NCBI GenBank assembly: GCA_014843695.1
Contig: CM026404.1
Span: 49,966,851-50,030,850 of the forward strand
Length of the DNA: 64,000 bases
Direction of reading: 5' to 3'
DNA from: Archivesica marissinica
Lineage: Eukaryota; Mollusca; Bivalvia; Venerida; Vesicomyidae
Part shown: positions 9,758 through 21,600 of the stretch, one piece after another
Layout: each line of letters opens with the position of its first letter
How positions within the stretch are numbered: the stretch's first letter is position 1
Made by a program: the position numbers and the translations under genes
The notes under the pieces: model-generated
Database searches by the model: none
What the model saw: the letters and a program-made list of their open reading frames with translations, nothing else
What the model was told of the DNA's origin: nothing

Positions 9758-10029
9758 TGTAGTCCAGTGGTAACACGCTGGACTGGTAATCCAGCGATCG
9801 CAGGTTCGATCACCGTCTGAACCTAATAAAATTAACAGTCTTTCAGTTGGGACTTTAACCGAGGTCTCGTGTCGGTGCTTTACATCGTGCACGTAAAAGA
9901 ACCAGAGGAGACTCTGGAATGGGTCTCTGTCTGTATCATTGCACTATCCTCCAAAATCTAAAATGAATAATATCTTCAGGAGGCGTCGCTCATATGGGCA
10001 ACCGGTAGCGACGATAAATAAACGTAAAA
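9758..10029 (+). mobile_element. SINE family C copy, near full length
   Basis: The tRNA-like head is intact (AGTCCAGTGGTAACACGCTG, GATCGCAGGTTCGATC). The body and the tail GGGCAACCGGTAGCGACG then ATAAATAAACGTAAAA follow. The head would form internal Pol III A and B boxes; it is not a functional tRNA gene. Confidence 0.88.
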
Positions 10030-10811
10030 CACACACAATTTTGCTCGACTTGGGAGAGTCCTCGGAATTGGTCGGGTGCTCGGAATTGCGCAGGATTGTG
10101 AAGTTTGAGTGCTTCGTGAATCATCACAGAATCACTCTTGTTTCTTCTAACTGTTACATTGTAACTATATGCATTACATCACTGATTTTAATACTATGTA
10201 TGATATTGTCAAGTACCCGTTTAATATATCTACTCCGTCATATATGTAAATGTTGTAGGGAGGCATCTCAAATTTTCTATTACCTCCCTTGGCAGATAAA
10301 GTCTGATTTATTCCAAATTGGAATCCTTTGTTTTTACTGTTGTTCCCTAACCAGATGTTGCGGTATGATAAATGTGATTTTATCAAAATCGTGTTAATTA
10401 ACTGGTAACATTGTTTTGCAAATACTGTAGGAGATCTGTCGAGATATAGTAATATAATTTAATATTCATTAGAAGTGATAGTGGAACACAAGTGCTAGTA
10501 TGTATTCAGGGGCAGTAACTCACCGATGTCTCTCATTTGAAACTTCGAATCTAATGTTTTAAGAAATTGCATGTGGACCGACCTATTTATTGTCATGTAT
10601 TATATTAATGTATTATAATATATGTTATCTAACGAAACTGCAGTTGCGCACGCAAACAACTTGCCATATAGACTGGTTTGCTATATAGACTGGTTTGCTA
10701 TATACCTTTGCAGCATTACCCAAAACAATATTATATGTCCAATATATATAAAAACTGCATTGTCATTTACAAGTATTTACAGTGTGTCGTGTAAAAAGGA
10801 TATATGTATAG
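10030..10811. other. Intron sequence, no gene recognised
   Basis: AT-rich unique sequence. Open frames of 70-150 codons (for example 9939-10397, which starts inside a SINE) show no domain. A short direct repeat TATATAGACTGGTTTGC occurs at about 10665-10698. Confidence 0.5.
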
Positions 10812-10925
10812 GATATAAGCCGAAAACGACCCAATATGTAAACATATTGGACTGTATGAGGCGCGTTGCGCCTGCCGAAGACTGTACCAATAGTTTACAT
10901 ATTAGATCCGTTTGAGGCTTATATC
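10812..10925. repeat. Inverted-repeat element with internal hairpins
   Basis: The outer arms start GATATAAGCC (10812) and end GGCTTATATC (10925); they pair imperfectly over about 34 bp. Inside lie two perfect palindromes: CCAATATGT-AA-ACATATTGG (10831-10850) and AGGCGC-GTT-GCGCCT (10859-10873). It may be a small MITE or a structured RNA. It lies in the intron 170 bp before the transmembrane exon. Confidence 0.6.
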
Positions 10926-11094
10926 TTACTTAAAACACACACTTATATAACACGATTCTACTAATTAAAATTGTTAATTTCGTACATTAAGGCGTAGGAT
11001 TTTATATAATAGTCTGGCTTTTTGACACCAGTCCAATATTAATAATAATGGACTGTAAAATGACCTATTTAGACTGCTTTCTCTCGTATTTCAG

Positions 11095-11189
11095 AGTTGG
11101 TTGACTGATCACTGGCCCGTCGTCGCCGGATGTGGGGGTGTTGTTGTTTTAATTGCGATCGTCCTTGCTGTTGGAATATTCAGATTTAG
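11095..11189 (+). CDS. Exon of EGF membrane protein, transmembrane helix
   Basis: Acceptor CTCGTATTTCAG ends at 11094, and the weak donor AG|GTTAGG (11189/11190) has the same form as the one at 2766. Reading in phase 0 gives SWLTDHWPVVAGCGG, then VVVLIAIVLAVGIF and R-F. This is a single hydrophobic helix of about 22 residues followed by basic residues, as expected for a type I membrane protein. The exon leaves AG, completed to Arg by the G at 12741. Confidence 0.75.
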
Positions 11190-11296
11190 GTTAGGTTACA
11201 AATACATGTATACATTTAGTTATTAATCTACTGATTTACGTTTTATCAATATTTAGGCCTTCGTGATATATTTCTACGCATAAGAACTTCAATCTC

Positions 11297-11823
11297 GGGT
11301 TATTCTGCGATATACCACGGTTGATACTTATTATTTCGATTCTAACACGACTTACTTCTAATAATTTTAGACGAGAATCAAAGGAGTATTTTCTTCAAAC
11401 GCGGTGCTACTCCGCTGCATTTGGCTTTCGAAATTTCCTCCCGCGTAAGGGGTGATGAGGTTATTTTTTATGGAAAATATCAATCTAGTGCATAAATGAA
11501 CAAAAGTTGTAACTGATCAATAAATTTATTTATTTTGTCAAATAAAACTGTACAGAATAGTAACTGAAACGTTACTTAACAGAAAAACAAAACGGACAAG
11601 AGATTATCTGATTCTAAAAATACCTCACTTCCGCGAATTCCCACGGTAGTATTTACAAACATCGCGTGACTTTCATTCAAAAATGTTTTACACGCATTGT
11701 ATAAATGGAATAACCAAAACACGGTGCGCGCGCAGTATTGTTCAAGGTAGGTATATCGCAGAATAACCCTAGGTAGATTTTACTCTACAAGTATGTATGT
11801 TATTAGCTGGGTCGTGTTAGAAT
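11297..11823. repeat. Two interleaved inverted-repeat pairs
   Basis: GGGTTATTCTGCGATATACC at 11297-11316 is perfectly inverted at 11750-11769. ATTCTAACACGAC at 11339-11351 is perfectly inverted at 11811-11823. The order is left1, left2, right1, right2, so the pairs interleave instead of nesting. An old transposon with subterminal repeats is likely. No coding potential was recognised. Confidence 0.65.
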
Positions 11824-11928
11824 AGTAATTATTCCGCATCTATTATTTTTACTAACCATGAAATTCCCGTGTAGCATAATGTTATGTAATATGATTGGGT
11901 TAGAGCTCAGGACTTGCAGTCCGAATAC

Positions 11929-12228
11929 CGTACCGACGGATCTGCAGTCCAGTGGTAACACGCTGAACTGGTAATCCATTCCAGGGATCGCAGATTCGAT
12001 CCCCCGTCTGGTCCTAATAAAATTAAAAGTCTTTCAGATGGGACTTTAAACCGAGTTATCGTGTCGGTGCTGTACACCGTGCACGTAAAGGAACCAGAGG
12101 AGACTCTGAAATGGGTATATGTCTGTATCATTGCACTATCATCCAAACATCTAAAATGACTAATCTCTTCAGGAGGCGTCGCTCATAGGGGCAACCGGTA
12201 GCGACGATAAATAAACGTAAACCACAAA
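11929..12228 (+). mobile_element. SINE family C copy with target-site duplication
   Basis: Full tRNA-like head (CCGACGGATCTGCAGTCCAG), body and tail (CAACCGGTAGCGACGATAAA). CCGAATAC occurs at 11921-11928 and 12229-12236 as an 8-bp target-site duplication. Confidence 0.9.
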
Positions 12229-12271
12229 CCGAATACATGTGTATTTCTAGTCCATACACCGACACACACAA

Positions 12272-12347
12272 GACTGGTCGGTAGTCGCTTAGCACGTAAG
12301 ACTGCTGCTAATCCAGTGATCGCAGGTTCGATCCCCAGTTTGACCCT
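12272..12347 (+). mobile_element. tRNA-like SINE head fragment
   Basis: GACTGGTCGGTAGTCGCTTA and the B-box-like GATCGCAGGTTCGATCCCC resemble a tRNA-derived head. No matching body follows. It is too irregular to be a tRNA gene. Confidence 0.45.
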
Positions 12348-12740
12348 GACCGCACTATAGAAACATAGAATAGTTGAGCGTCTGTATAATACAACCAACA
12401 AACAAGCACACGAAGGGGCACGCACTTGGTCATAAGTTCAACTATTTCCGGTAGGTGGAGAATAAAGTAGTATTACTCTGTATCATTTAGGGTCGGGGGT
12501 TATAAAACAAATCTCAAACTCGAGCTTAAGTGATTTGATTGATTGATTCTGTGTTTTACACTAGACTGAAACAATCAGTAGATTGAGACTGAGTTTGAGA
12601 TTGGAGAAATGTTTTATAACCTCCAGTCCACAATACCCTTACACAGACATAACTTGAGCCACTGGGGAGCTCATTTCTGAAAGCATTTTATATGCGCTGT
12701 TGTTGGTCACTAAATTGTTGTTACTGTTCGATGTTTCCAG

Positions 12741-12807
12741 GCTGTTGATACGGAATCGCGAGAAACGAAGTTTTGCAAATCCAGGATTTACAACAGAGAT
12801 GCAACAT

Positions 12808-12831
<24 letters not shown>
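12741..12831 (+). CDS. Last exon of EGF membrane protein, cytoplasmic tail
   Basis: Acceptor TTCGATGTTTCCAG ends at 12740. The first G completes the Arg codon begun at 11188-11189. The frame then gives LLIRNREKRSFANPGFTTEM, then Q-H-Y and six Asp residues before TGA at 12829-12831. A basic stretch straight after the transmembrane helix fits the positive-inside rule. The Asp codons and the stop lie in the edge of the large GAT/ATG microsatellite that follows. The tail is short, about 29 residues, so signalling motifs are few. This is the best 3' end found; another unseen exon cannot be excluded. Confidence 0.68.
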
Positions 12832-13166
<335 letters not shown>

Positions 13167-13487
13167 GAGACATTGATCAATTACTGCCCTCTGGATACTA
13201 AAAAGGATATATCTTTTTAATTGGTTTCCCTCTATTTACATCGTGGTGTCATTTACACCACACTATCAATTTCATCCGTGTTCTCATCTTATTACTATTA
13301 AATTAGTAAATCTGGACATATAACCTACAGCATATCCAATGGATACTTCACCGAGAAAATATTGTTATCAATTAATGCTGAGCAAATCACATTTATCTTA
13401 CCGCAACATCTTGGTATCTGAGCATTGCTGGTGAGCGTGACCCCGTCATCACTGTCTCAGTTACAACATAATTATACATGTGTGTGT
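13167..13487. other. Unique sequence, nothing recognised
   Basis: Follows the GAT microsatellite and may hold the 3' UTR of the EGF gene. There is no AATAAA in a convincing context and no coding signal that I can support. Confidence 0.4.
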
Positions 13488-13764
13488 TTTACGTTTATTT
13501 AACGTCGCTACCTGTTGCCCATATGAGCGACGCCTCCTGAAGAGATTAGTCATTTTTAGATTTTGGAGGATAGTGCAATGATACAGACAGAGACCCATTC
13601 CAGAGTCTCCTCTGGTTCTTTTATGTGCACAGCACCGACACGAGACCTCGGTTTAAAGTCCCATCTGAAAGAATGTTAATTTTGTTATGGTCAGAAGGGG
13701 GATCGAACCTGCGATCCCTGGATTACAAGTCCAGCGTGTTACCAATGGACTGCAGATCCGTCTG
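13488..13764 (-). mobile_element. SINE family C copy, near full length
   Basis: Minus-strand copy from the tRNA-like head (AGACGGATCTGCAGTCCA) to the tail (TTAAATAAACGTAAA). It differs by single bases and small indels from the other copies. No clear target-site duplication. Confidence 0.88.
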
Positions 13765-15190
13765 TTAGAAGTGTATGCGTTTTAGCACGATAAACTACTC
13801 ATGCAACCAAACGTCACAAGAAAGTTGACCAATGGAATTAACTGTGTTCCAAACAAACCGGAAGTAGTTATCTGTTAGTTATCTATTAGTAATTGTGTCT
13901 GCAATACACAGACAATTTGCCTTTAAATTCATAATGTCTACATAGGCTCTTCTAACTAAATATTGGCTATAATATCATAAATATCTTATAAAATGAATCA
14001 TCAGTATAACCGGAAGAAGAAAATAGAGATGTCACGTGATATATGAATTCGATTGATCTCATCTTGAAGTTAAAATTTGCATATTTTTAATCTTAAGACA
14101 ACATTACACGCCGTCAATTCTCCTGTTATTCAGTTGCTCAATAGACCGTACTTCAAAGTAACATCATGTCATTTTTACATTGTTATTCGTAGATTGAATT
14201 CAGGCATTGTCGTTTTTATTGGAGCGTAATCGATGCCCAAACATGCGCACACACTACTAATCTCCGAATGAGCTTTATGTTAAATAATGTCGTTAGTATG
14301 CATCGTTTACACACCAAGAAACTTCACAAAGCACGAATTTAATCCTTGTGATTCCAATTCAGCTTATAATCAAACAGTTTGCAATTAACAGTGCCTTCAT
14401 TTTGACATTTCCGCTGTTGTTACTTTATTTTCAACTGTGTATTCCTACGCCGTATGTAGAATGTGTACGATTGAGACGGTCATGTTGAAAACAAAAGAGT
14501 ATACATATATCGTCTTAATCAATGAAATTAAATCAATTAATCGATATTGAAATGATTGACTATTAAATTGGAAAAATAACAAAATTGCAAACATAGTCTA
14601 CATATTTAACCAGGTCAAGTGTAGTGACATGCTGTGATCAAGTTTCAACTTTATTTATTGTATTGTCTTGTAGTATATATTCCATTTGATTAAAATAATT
14701 AAAATAGTGGGTAATACTAAATAGTTTATATTTATTATTCTAACATGACTCGGCATTTTGCCTGTATACGAAAAGTAGGAAATTACAGTGTTTAAATCTG
14801 CAACTAACCATTGTTTAGCGGCGTGATGTCAAACGTGGCGTCATTTTACTAATTTGGTGACGTCATTACGCTTTCTAAATAATAACACCAACTATTTTTG
14901 CTCTTTCTAGATATTTTGATCATGTTAGAATTTAAATAATATTTGTAAATGCGTTATTTATCGTCCAATAAAACATTGGTTGTCGTTCTAAGCGCCGAAA
15001 TGAACCAATTAGGCCTACGACCAGCGTAGTTAATTACTACGCGTCAGAATTCCAAACCATGTTTTTGTCGTAAACTGAAAGAACGTTATTTTTTAATCAT
15101 TGAAAAATAACACTGTTGTTGTGATCCTAAATAAATACATATATTTGTTCATACAATTGTTTATTCTTGTTTTATATTAGTTTACTATCT
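13765..15190. other. Unique AT-rich intergenic DNA
   Basis: No gene, RNA or repeat array is supported over about 1.4 kb. A near-palindrome GCGTAGTTAATTACTACGC sits at 15023-15041. Confidence 0.5.
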
Positions 15191-15192
15191 TT

Positions 15193-15435
15193 ACGGGCCT
15201 CGTTATCGAGTCGTTAAGGCCGTTCACTTCAAATCGCATACCCCTCCCCGTTGTAGGTTCGAACACCATCGGGAATATCGAATTGTTTCATGTGAGGAAG
15301 CTGTCCATCTGCCATGAGGGTTGGTGTTCCTACCAGGGTGCCCATCTCGTAGAAGCACATTCGGGTCTTCAACCACAAATAATAGATCTGCAGAGTCGCA
15401 ATATGACCTAAGCTGTCGTGAACCTCCATAGCACA
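15193..15435 (+). mobile_element. SINE family F copy
   Basis: The tRNA-like head GGGCCTCGTTATCGAGTCGT, then TTAAGGCCGTTCACTTC, with the B-box-like GTAGGTTCGAACACC, is followed by a body with CATGTGAGGAAGCTGTCCAT and a 3' part CAATATGACCTAAGCTGTCG. This layout is common in SINEs of bivalves (family knowledge, not a database match). Confidence 0.65.
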
Positions 15436-15448
15436 ACATACTCTAATA

Positions 15449-15640
15449 CAGTCTACATCCGTTAGGTCAAATTCGGTTATGTCGATATCTCCGGTTAAGT
15501 CGGATCAAAATCCCGTTTCAGACACTATCATATTACATATAACTGGATCTGTTTATATCGAATTTAGTTACGTCAAACTTCGGTTATGTCGAAGTATTTT
15601 GTTCGGTCCGACGGAATTCGACATAACGGATGCAGACTAA
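15449..15640. mobile_element. MITE with about 25-bp terminal inverted repeats
   Basis: The left end CAGTCTACATCCGTTAGGTC then AAATTC is mirrored at the right end, which on the minus strand reads AGTCTGCATCCGTTATGTCG then AATTC. Inner motifs such as GGTTATGTCGA also recur inverted. The left end follows TA, as expected for Tc1/mariner or pogo-like elements. There is no transposase. It ends 40 bp before the 46-bp satellite. Confidence 0.65.
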
Positions 15641-15678
15641 AGAAAGAAATTGCACACCTCTGAAGTTGTTCTGTATTC

Positions 15679-18600
15679 TTGACATTGCTTCTGTTCTACC
15701 TCTTTGTATTATGTTTGTATCTGTTTCACGAACTTGTGATATTGCTTCTGCTCTACCTCTTTGTATTATGTTTGTATCTGCATCACTATCCTTGTGACAT
15801 TGCTTCTGTGCTACCTCTTTGTATTATGTTTGTATCCGCGTGACATTGCTTCTGTGCTACCTCTTTGTATTATGTGTGTATCCGTGTGACATTGTTTCTG
15901 TGCTACCTCTTTGTATTATGTTTGTATCCGCGTGATATTGCTTCTGTGCTACCTCTTTGTATTATGTTTGTATCCGTGTGACATTGCTTCTGTGCTACCT
16001 CTTTGTATTATGTTTGTATCCGTGTGACATTGCTTCCGTGCTATCTCTTTGTATTATGTTTGTATCCGTGTGACATTGCTTCTGTTCTACCTCTTTGTAT
16101 TATGTTTGTATCCGTGTGACATTGCTTCTGTGCTACCTCTTTGTATTATGTTTGTATCCGTGTGACATTGCTTCTGTGCTACCTCTTTGTATTATGTTTG
16201 TATCCGCTTCACTAACGTGTGATATTGCTTCTATTCTACCTCTTTGTATTATGTTTGTATCCGCGTGACATTGCTTCTATTCTACCTCTTTGTACTATGT
16301 TTGTATCTGCTTCACTAACTTGTGATATTGCTTCTGTGCTACCTCTTTGTATTATGTTTGTATCCGCGTGACATTGCTTCTGTGCTACCTCTTTGTATTA
16401 TGTTTGTATCCGCGTGACATTGATTCTGTGCTACCTCTTTGTATTATGTTATATCTGCTTCACTAATTTGTGACATTGCTTCTGTTCTACCTCTTTGTAT
16501 TATGTATGTATCCGTGTGACATTACTTCTGTGCTACCTCTTTGTATTATGTTTGTATCCGTGTGACATTGCTTCTGTGCTACATCTTTGTATTATGTGTG
16601 TGTCCGTGTGACATTGCTTCTGTGCTACCTCTTTGTATTATGATTGTATCCGTGTGACATTGCTTCTGTTCTACCTCTTTGTATTAAGTTTGTATCCGTG
16701 TGACATTGCTTCCGTTCTACCTCTTTGTATTATGTTTGTATCCGTGTGACATTGCTTCTGTTCTACCTCTTTGTATTATGTGTGTATCCGTGTGACATTG
16801 CTTCTGTGCTACCTCTTTGTATTATGTTATATCTGCTTCACTAATTTGTGACATTGCTTCTGTTCTACCTCTTTGTATTATGTTTGTATCCGTGTGACAT
16901 TGCTTCTGTGCTACCTCTTTGTATTATGTTTGTATCCGCTTCACTAACGTGTGACATTGCTTCTATTCTACCTCTTTGTATTATGTTTGCATCCGCTTCA
17001 CTAACGTGTGACATTGCTTCTGTTCTACCTCTTTGTATTATGTTTGCATCCGCTTCACTAACGTGTGATATTGCTTCTATTCTACCTCTTTGTATTATGT
17101 TTGTATCCGCGTGACATTGCTTCTATTCTACCTCTTTGTACTATGTTTGTATCTGCTTCACTAACTTGTGATATTGCTTCTGTGCTACCTCTTTGTATTA
17201 TGTTTGTATCCGCGTGACATTGCTTCTGTGCTACCTCTTTGTATTATGTTTGTATCCGCGTGACATTGCTTCTGTGCTACCTCTTTGTATTATGTTTGTA
17301 TCCGCGTGACATTGCTTCTGTGCTACCTCTTTGTATTATGTTTGTATCCGCGTGACATTGCTTCTGTGCTACCTCTTTGTATTATGTTTGTATCCGCGTG
17401 ACATTGCTTCTGTGCTACCTCTTTGTATTATGTTTGTATCCGTGTGACATTGCTTCTGTGCTACCTCTTTGTATTATGTTTGTATCCGTGTGACATTGCT
17501 TCTGTTCTACCTCTTTGTATTATGTTTGTATCCGTGTGACATTGCTTCTGTTCTACCTCTTTGTATTATGTTTGTATCCGTGTGACATTGCTTCTGTGCT
17601 ACCTCTTTGTATTATGTTATATCTGCTTCACTAATTTGTGACATTGCTTCTGTTCTACCTCTTTGTATTATGTTTGTATCCGTGTGACATTGCTTCTGTG
17701 CTACCTCTTTGTATTATGTTTGTATCCGCTTCACTAACGTGTGACATTGCTTCTATTCTACCTCTTTGTATTATGTTTGCATCCGCTTCACTAACGTGTG
17801 ACATTGCTTCTGTTCTACCTCTTTGTATTATGTTTGCATCCGCTTCACTAACGTGTGATATTGCTTCTATTCTACCTCTTTGTATTATGTTTGTATCCGC
17901 GTGACATTGCTTCTATTCTACCTCTTTGTACTATGTTTGTATCTGCTTCACTAACTTGTGATATTGCTTCTGTGCTACCTCTTTGTATTATGTTTGTATC
18001 CGCGTGACATTGCTTCTGTGCTACCTCTTTGTATTATGTTTGTATCCGCGTGACATTGCTTCTGTGCTACCTCTTTGTATTATGTTTGTATCCGCGTGAC
18101 ATTGCTTCTGTGCTACCTCTTTGTATTATGTTTGTATCCGCGTGACATTGCTTCTGTGCTACCTCTTTGTATTATGTTTGTATCCGTGTGACATTGCTTC
18201 TGTTCTACCTCTTTGTATTATGTTTGTATCCGTGTGACATTGCTTCTGTTCTACCTCTTTGTATTATGTTTGTATCCGTGTGACATTGCTTCTGTGCTAC
18301 CTCTTTGTATTATGTTATATCTGCTTCATTAATTTGTGACATTGCTTCTGTTCTACCTCTTTGTATTATGTTTGTATCCGTGTGACATTGCTTCTGTGCT
18401 ACATCTTTGTATTATGTTTGTATCCGTGTGACATTGCTTCTGTGCTACCTCTTTGTATTATGTTTGTATCCGTGTGACATTGCTTATGTGCTACCTCTTT
18501 GTATTATGTTTGTATCCGTGTGACATTGCTTCTGTTCTACCTCTTTGTATTATGTTTGTATCCGTGTGACATTGCTTCTGTTCTACCTCTTTGTATTATG

Positions 18601-21600
18601 TTTGTATCCGTGTGACATTGCTTCTGTTCTACCTCTTTGTATTATGTTTGTATCCGTGTGACATTGCTTCTGTGCTACCTCTTTGTATTATGTTATATCT
18701 GCTTCACTAATGTGTGACATTGCTTCTGTTCTACCTCTTTGTATTATGTTTGTATCCGTGTGACATTGCTTCCAGTGCTACCTCTTTGTATTATGTTTGT
18801 ATCCGTTTCACTAACGTGTGACATTGCTTCTAATCTACCTCTTTGTATTATGTTTGCATCCGCTTCACTAACGTGTGACATTGCTTCTGTTCTACCTCTT
18901 TGTATTATGTTTGCATCCGCTTCACTAACGTGTGATATTGCTTCTATTCTACCTCTTTGTATTATGTTTGTATACGCGTGACATTGCTTCTATTCTACCT
19001 CTTTGTACTATGTTTGTATCTGCTTCACTAACTTGTGATATTGCTTCTGTGCTACCTCTTTGTATTATGTTTGTATCCGCGTGACATTGCTTCTGTGCTA
19101 CCTCTTTGTATTATGTTTGTATCCGCGTGATATTGCTTCTGTGCTACCTCTTTGTATTATGTTTGTATCCGCGTGACATTGCTTCTGTGCTACCTCTTTG
19201 TATTATGTTTGTATCCGCGTGACATTGCTTCTGTGCTACCTCTTTGTATTATGTTTGTATCCGCGTGACATTGCTTCTGTGCTACCTCTTTGTATTATGT
19301 TTGTATCCGTGTGACATTGCTTCTGTGCTACCTCTTTGTATTATGTTTGTATCCGCGTGACATTGCTTCTGTGCTACCTCTTTGTATTATGTTTGTATCC
19401 GCGTGACATTGCTTCTGTGCTACCTCTTTGTATTATGTTTGTTTCCGCGTGACATTGCTTCTGTGCTACCTCTTTGTATTATGTTTGTATCCGTGTGACA
19501 TTGCTTCTGTGCTACCTCTTTGTATTATGTTTGTATCCGTGTGACATTGCTTCTGTGCTACCTCTTTGTATTATGTTTGTATCCGTGTGACATTGCTTCT
19601 GTTCTACCTCTTTGTATTATGTTTGTATCCGTGTGACATTGCTTCTGTTCTACCTCTTTGTATTATGTTTGTATCCGTGTGACATTGCTTCTGTGCTACC
19701 TCTTTGTATTATGTTATATCTGCTTCATTAATTTGTGACATTGCTTCTGTTCTACCTCTTTGTATTATGTTTGTATCCGCGTGACATTGCTTCTGTGCTA
19801 CCTCTTTGTATTATGTTTGTATCCGTGTGACATTGCTTCTGTGCTACCTCTTTGTATTATGTTATATCTGCTTCATTAATTTGTGACATTGCTTCTGTTC
19901 TACCTCTTTGTATTATGTTTGTATCCGTGTGACATTTCTTCTGTGCTACATCTTTGTATTATGTTTGTATCCGTGTGACATTGCTTCTGTGCTACCTGTT
20001 TGTATTATGTTTGTATCCGTGTGACATTGCTTCTGTTCTACCTCTTTGTATTATGTTTGAATCCGTGTGACATTGCTTCTGTGCTACCTCTTTGTATTAT
20101 GTTATATCTGCTTCATTAATTTGTGACATTGCTTCTGTTCTACCTCTTTGTATTATGTTTGTATCCGCGTGACATTGCTTCTGTGCTACCTCTTTGTATT
20201 ATGTTTGTATCCGTGTGACATTGCTTCTGTGCTACCTCTTTGTATTATGTTATATCTGCTTCATTAATTTGTGACATTGCTTCTGTTCTACCTCTTTGTA
20301 TTATGTTTGTATCCGTGTGACATTTCTTCTGTGCTACATCTTTGTATTATGTTTGTATCCGTGTGACATTGCTTCTGTGCTACCTGTTTGTATTATGTTT
20401 GTATCCGTGTGACATTGCTTATGTGCTACCTCTTTGTATTATGTTTGTATCCGTGTGACATTGCTTCTGTTCTACCTCTTTGTATTAAGTTTGTATCCGT
20501 GTGACATTGCTTCTGTTCTACCTCTTTGTATTATGTTTGTATCCGTTTGACATTGCTTCTGTGCTACCTCTTTGTATTATGTTATATCTGCTTCACTAAT
20601 TTGTGACATTGCTTCTGTTCTACCTCTTTGTATTATGTTTGTATCCGTGTGACATTGCTTCTGTGCTACCTCTTTGTATTATGTTTGTATCCGTTTCACT
20701 AACGTGTGACATTGCTTCTATTCTACCTCTTTGTATTATGTTTGCATCCGCTTCACAAACGTGTGACATTGCTTCTGTTCTACCTCTTTGTATTATGTTT
20801 GCATCCGCTTCACTAACGTGTGATATTGCTTCTATTCTACCTCTTTGTATTATGTTTGTATCCGCGTGACATTGCTTCTATTCTACCTCTTTGTACTATG
20901 TTTGTATCTGCTTCACTAACTTGTGATATTGCTTCTGTGCTACCTCTTTGTATTATGTTTGTATCCGCGTGACATTGCTTCTGTGCTACCTCTTTGTATT
21001 ATGTTTGTATCCGTGTGACATTGCTTCTGTGCTACCTCTTTGTATTATGTTTGTATCCGCATGACATTGCTTCTGTGCTACCTCTTTGTATTATGTTTGT
21101 ATCCGCGTGACATTGCTTCTGTGCTACCTCTTTGTATTATGTTTGTATCCGTGTGACATTGCTTCTGTGCTACCTCTTTGTATTATGTTTGTATCCGAGT
21201 GACATTGCTTCTGTGCTACCTCTTTGTATTATGTTTGTATCCGTGTGACATTGCTTCTGTGCTACCTCTTTGTATTATGTTTGTATCCGTGTGACATTGC
21301 TTCTGTGCTACCTCTTTGTATTATGTTTGCATCCGCTTCACTAACGTGTGATATTGCTTCTATTCTACCTCTTTGTATTATGTTTGTATCTGCTTGACAT
21401 TGCTTCTGTTCTACCTCTTTGTATTATGTTTGTATCCGCGTGATATTGCTTCTGTGCTACCTCTTTGTATTATGTTTGTATCCGCGTGACATTGCTTCTG
21501 TGCTACCTCTTTGTATTATGTTTGTATCCGCGTGACATTGCTTCTGTGCTACCTCTTTGTATTATGTTTGTATCCGCGTGACATTGCTTCTGTGCTACCT

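Noticed and set aside
11354..11452. Alternative terminal exon after the TM exon (acceptor near 11370, reading RESKEYFLQTRCYSAAFGF)
   Set aside because: It is in phase, but the 12741 exon has a stronger acceptor and a more typical basic tail; 11354-11452 also lies between inverted-repeat arms. It could be an alternative exon.
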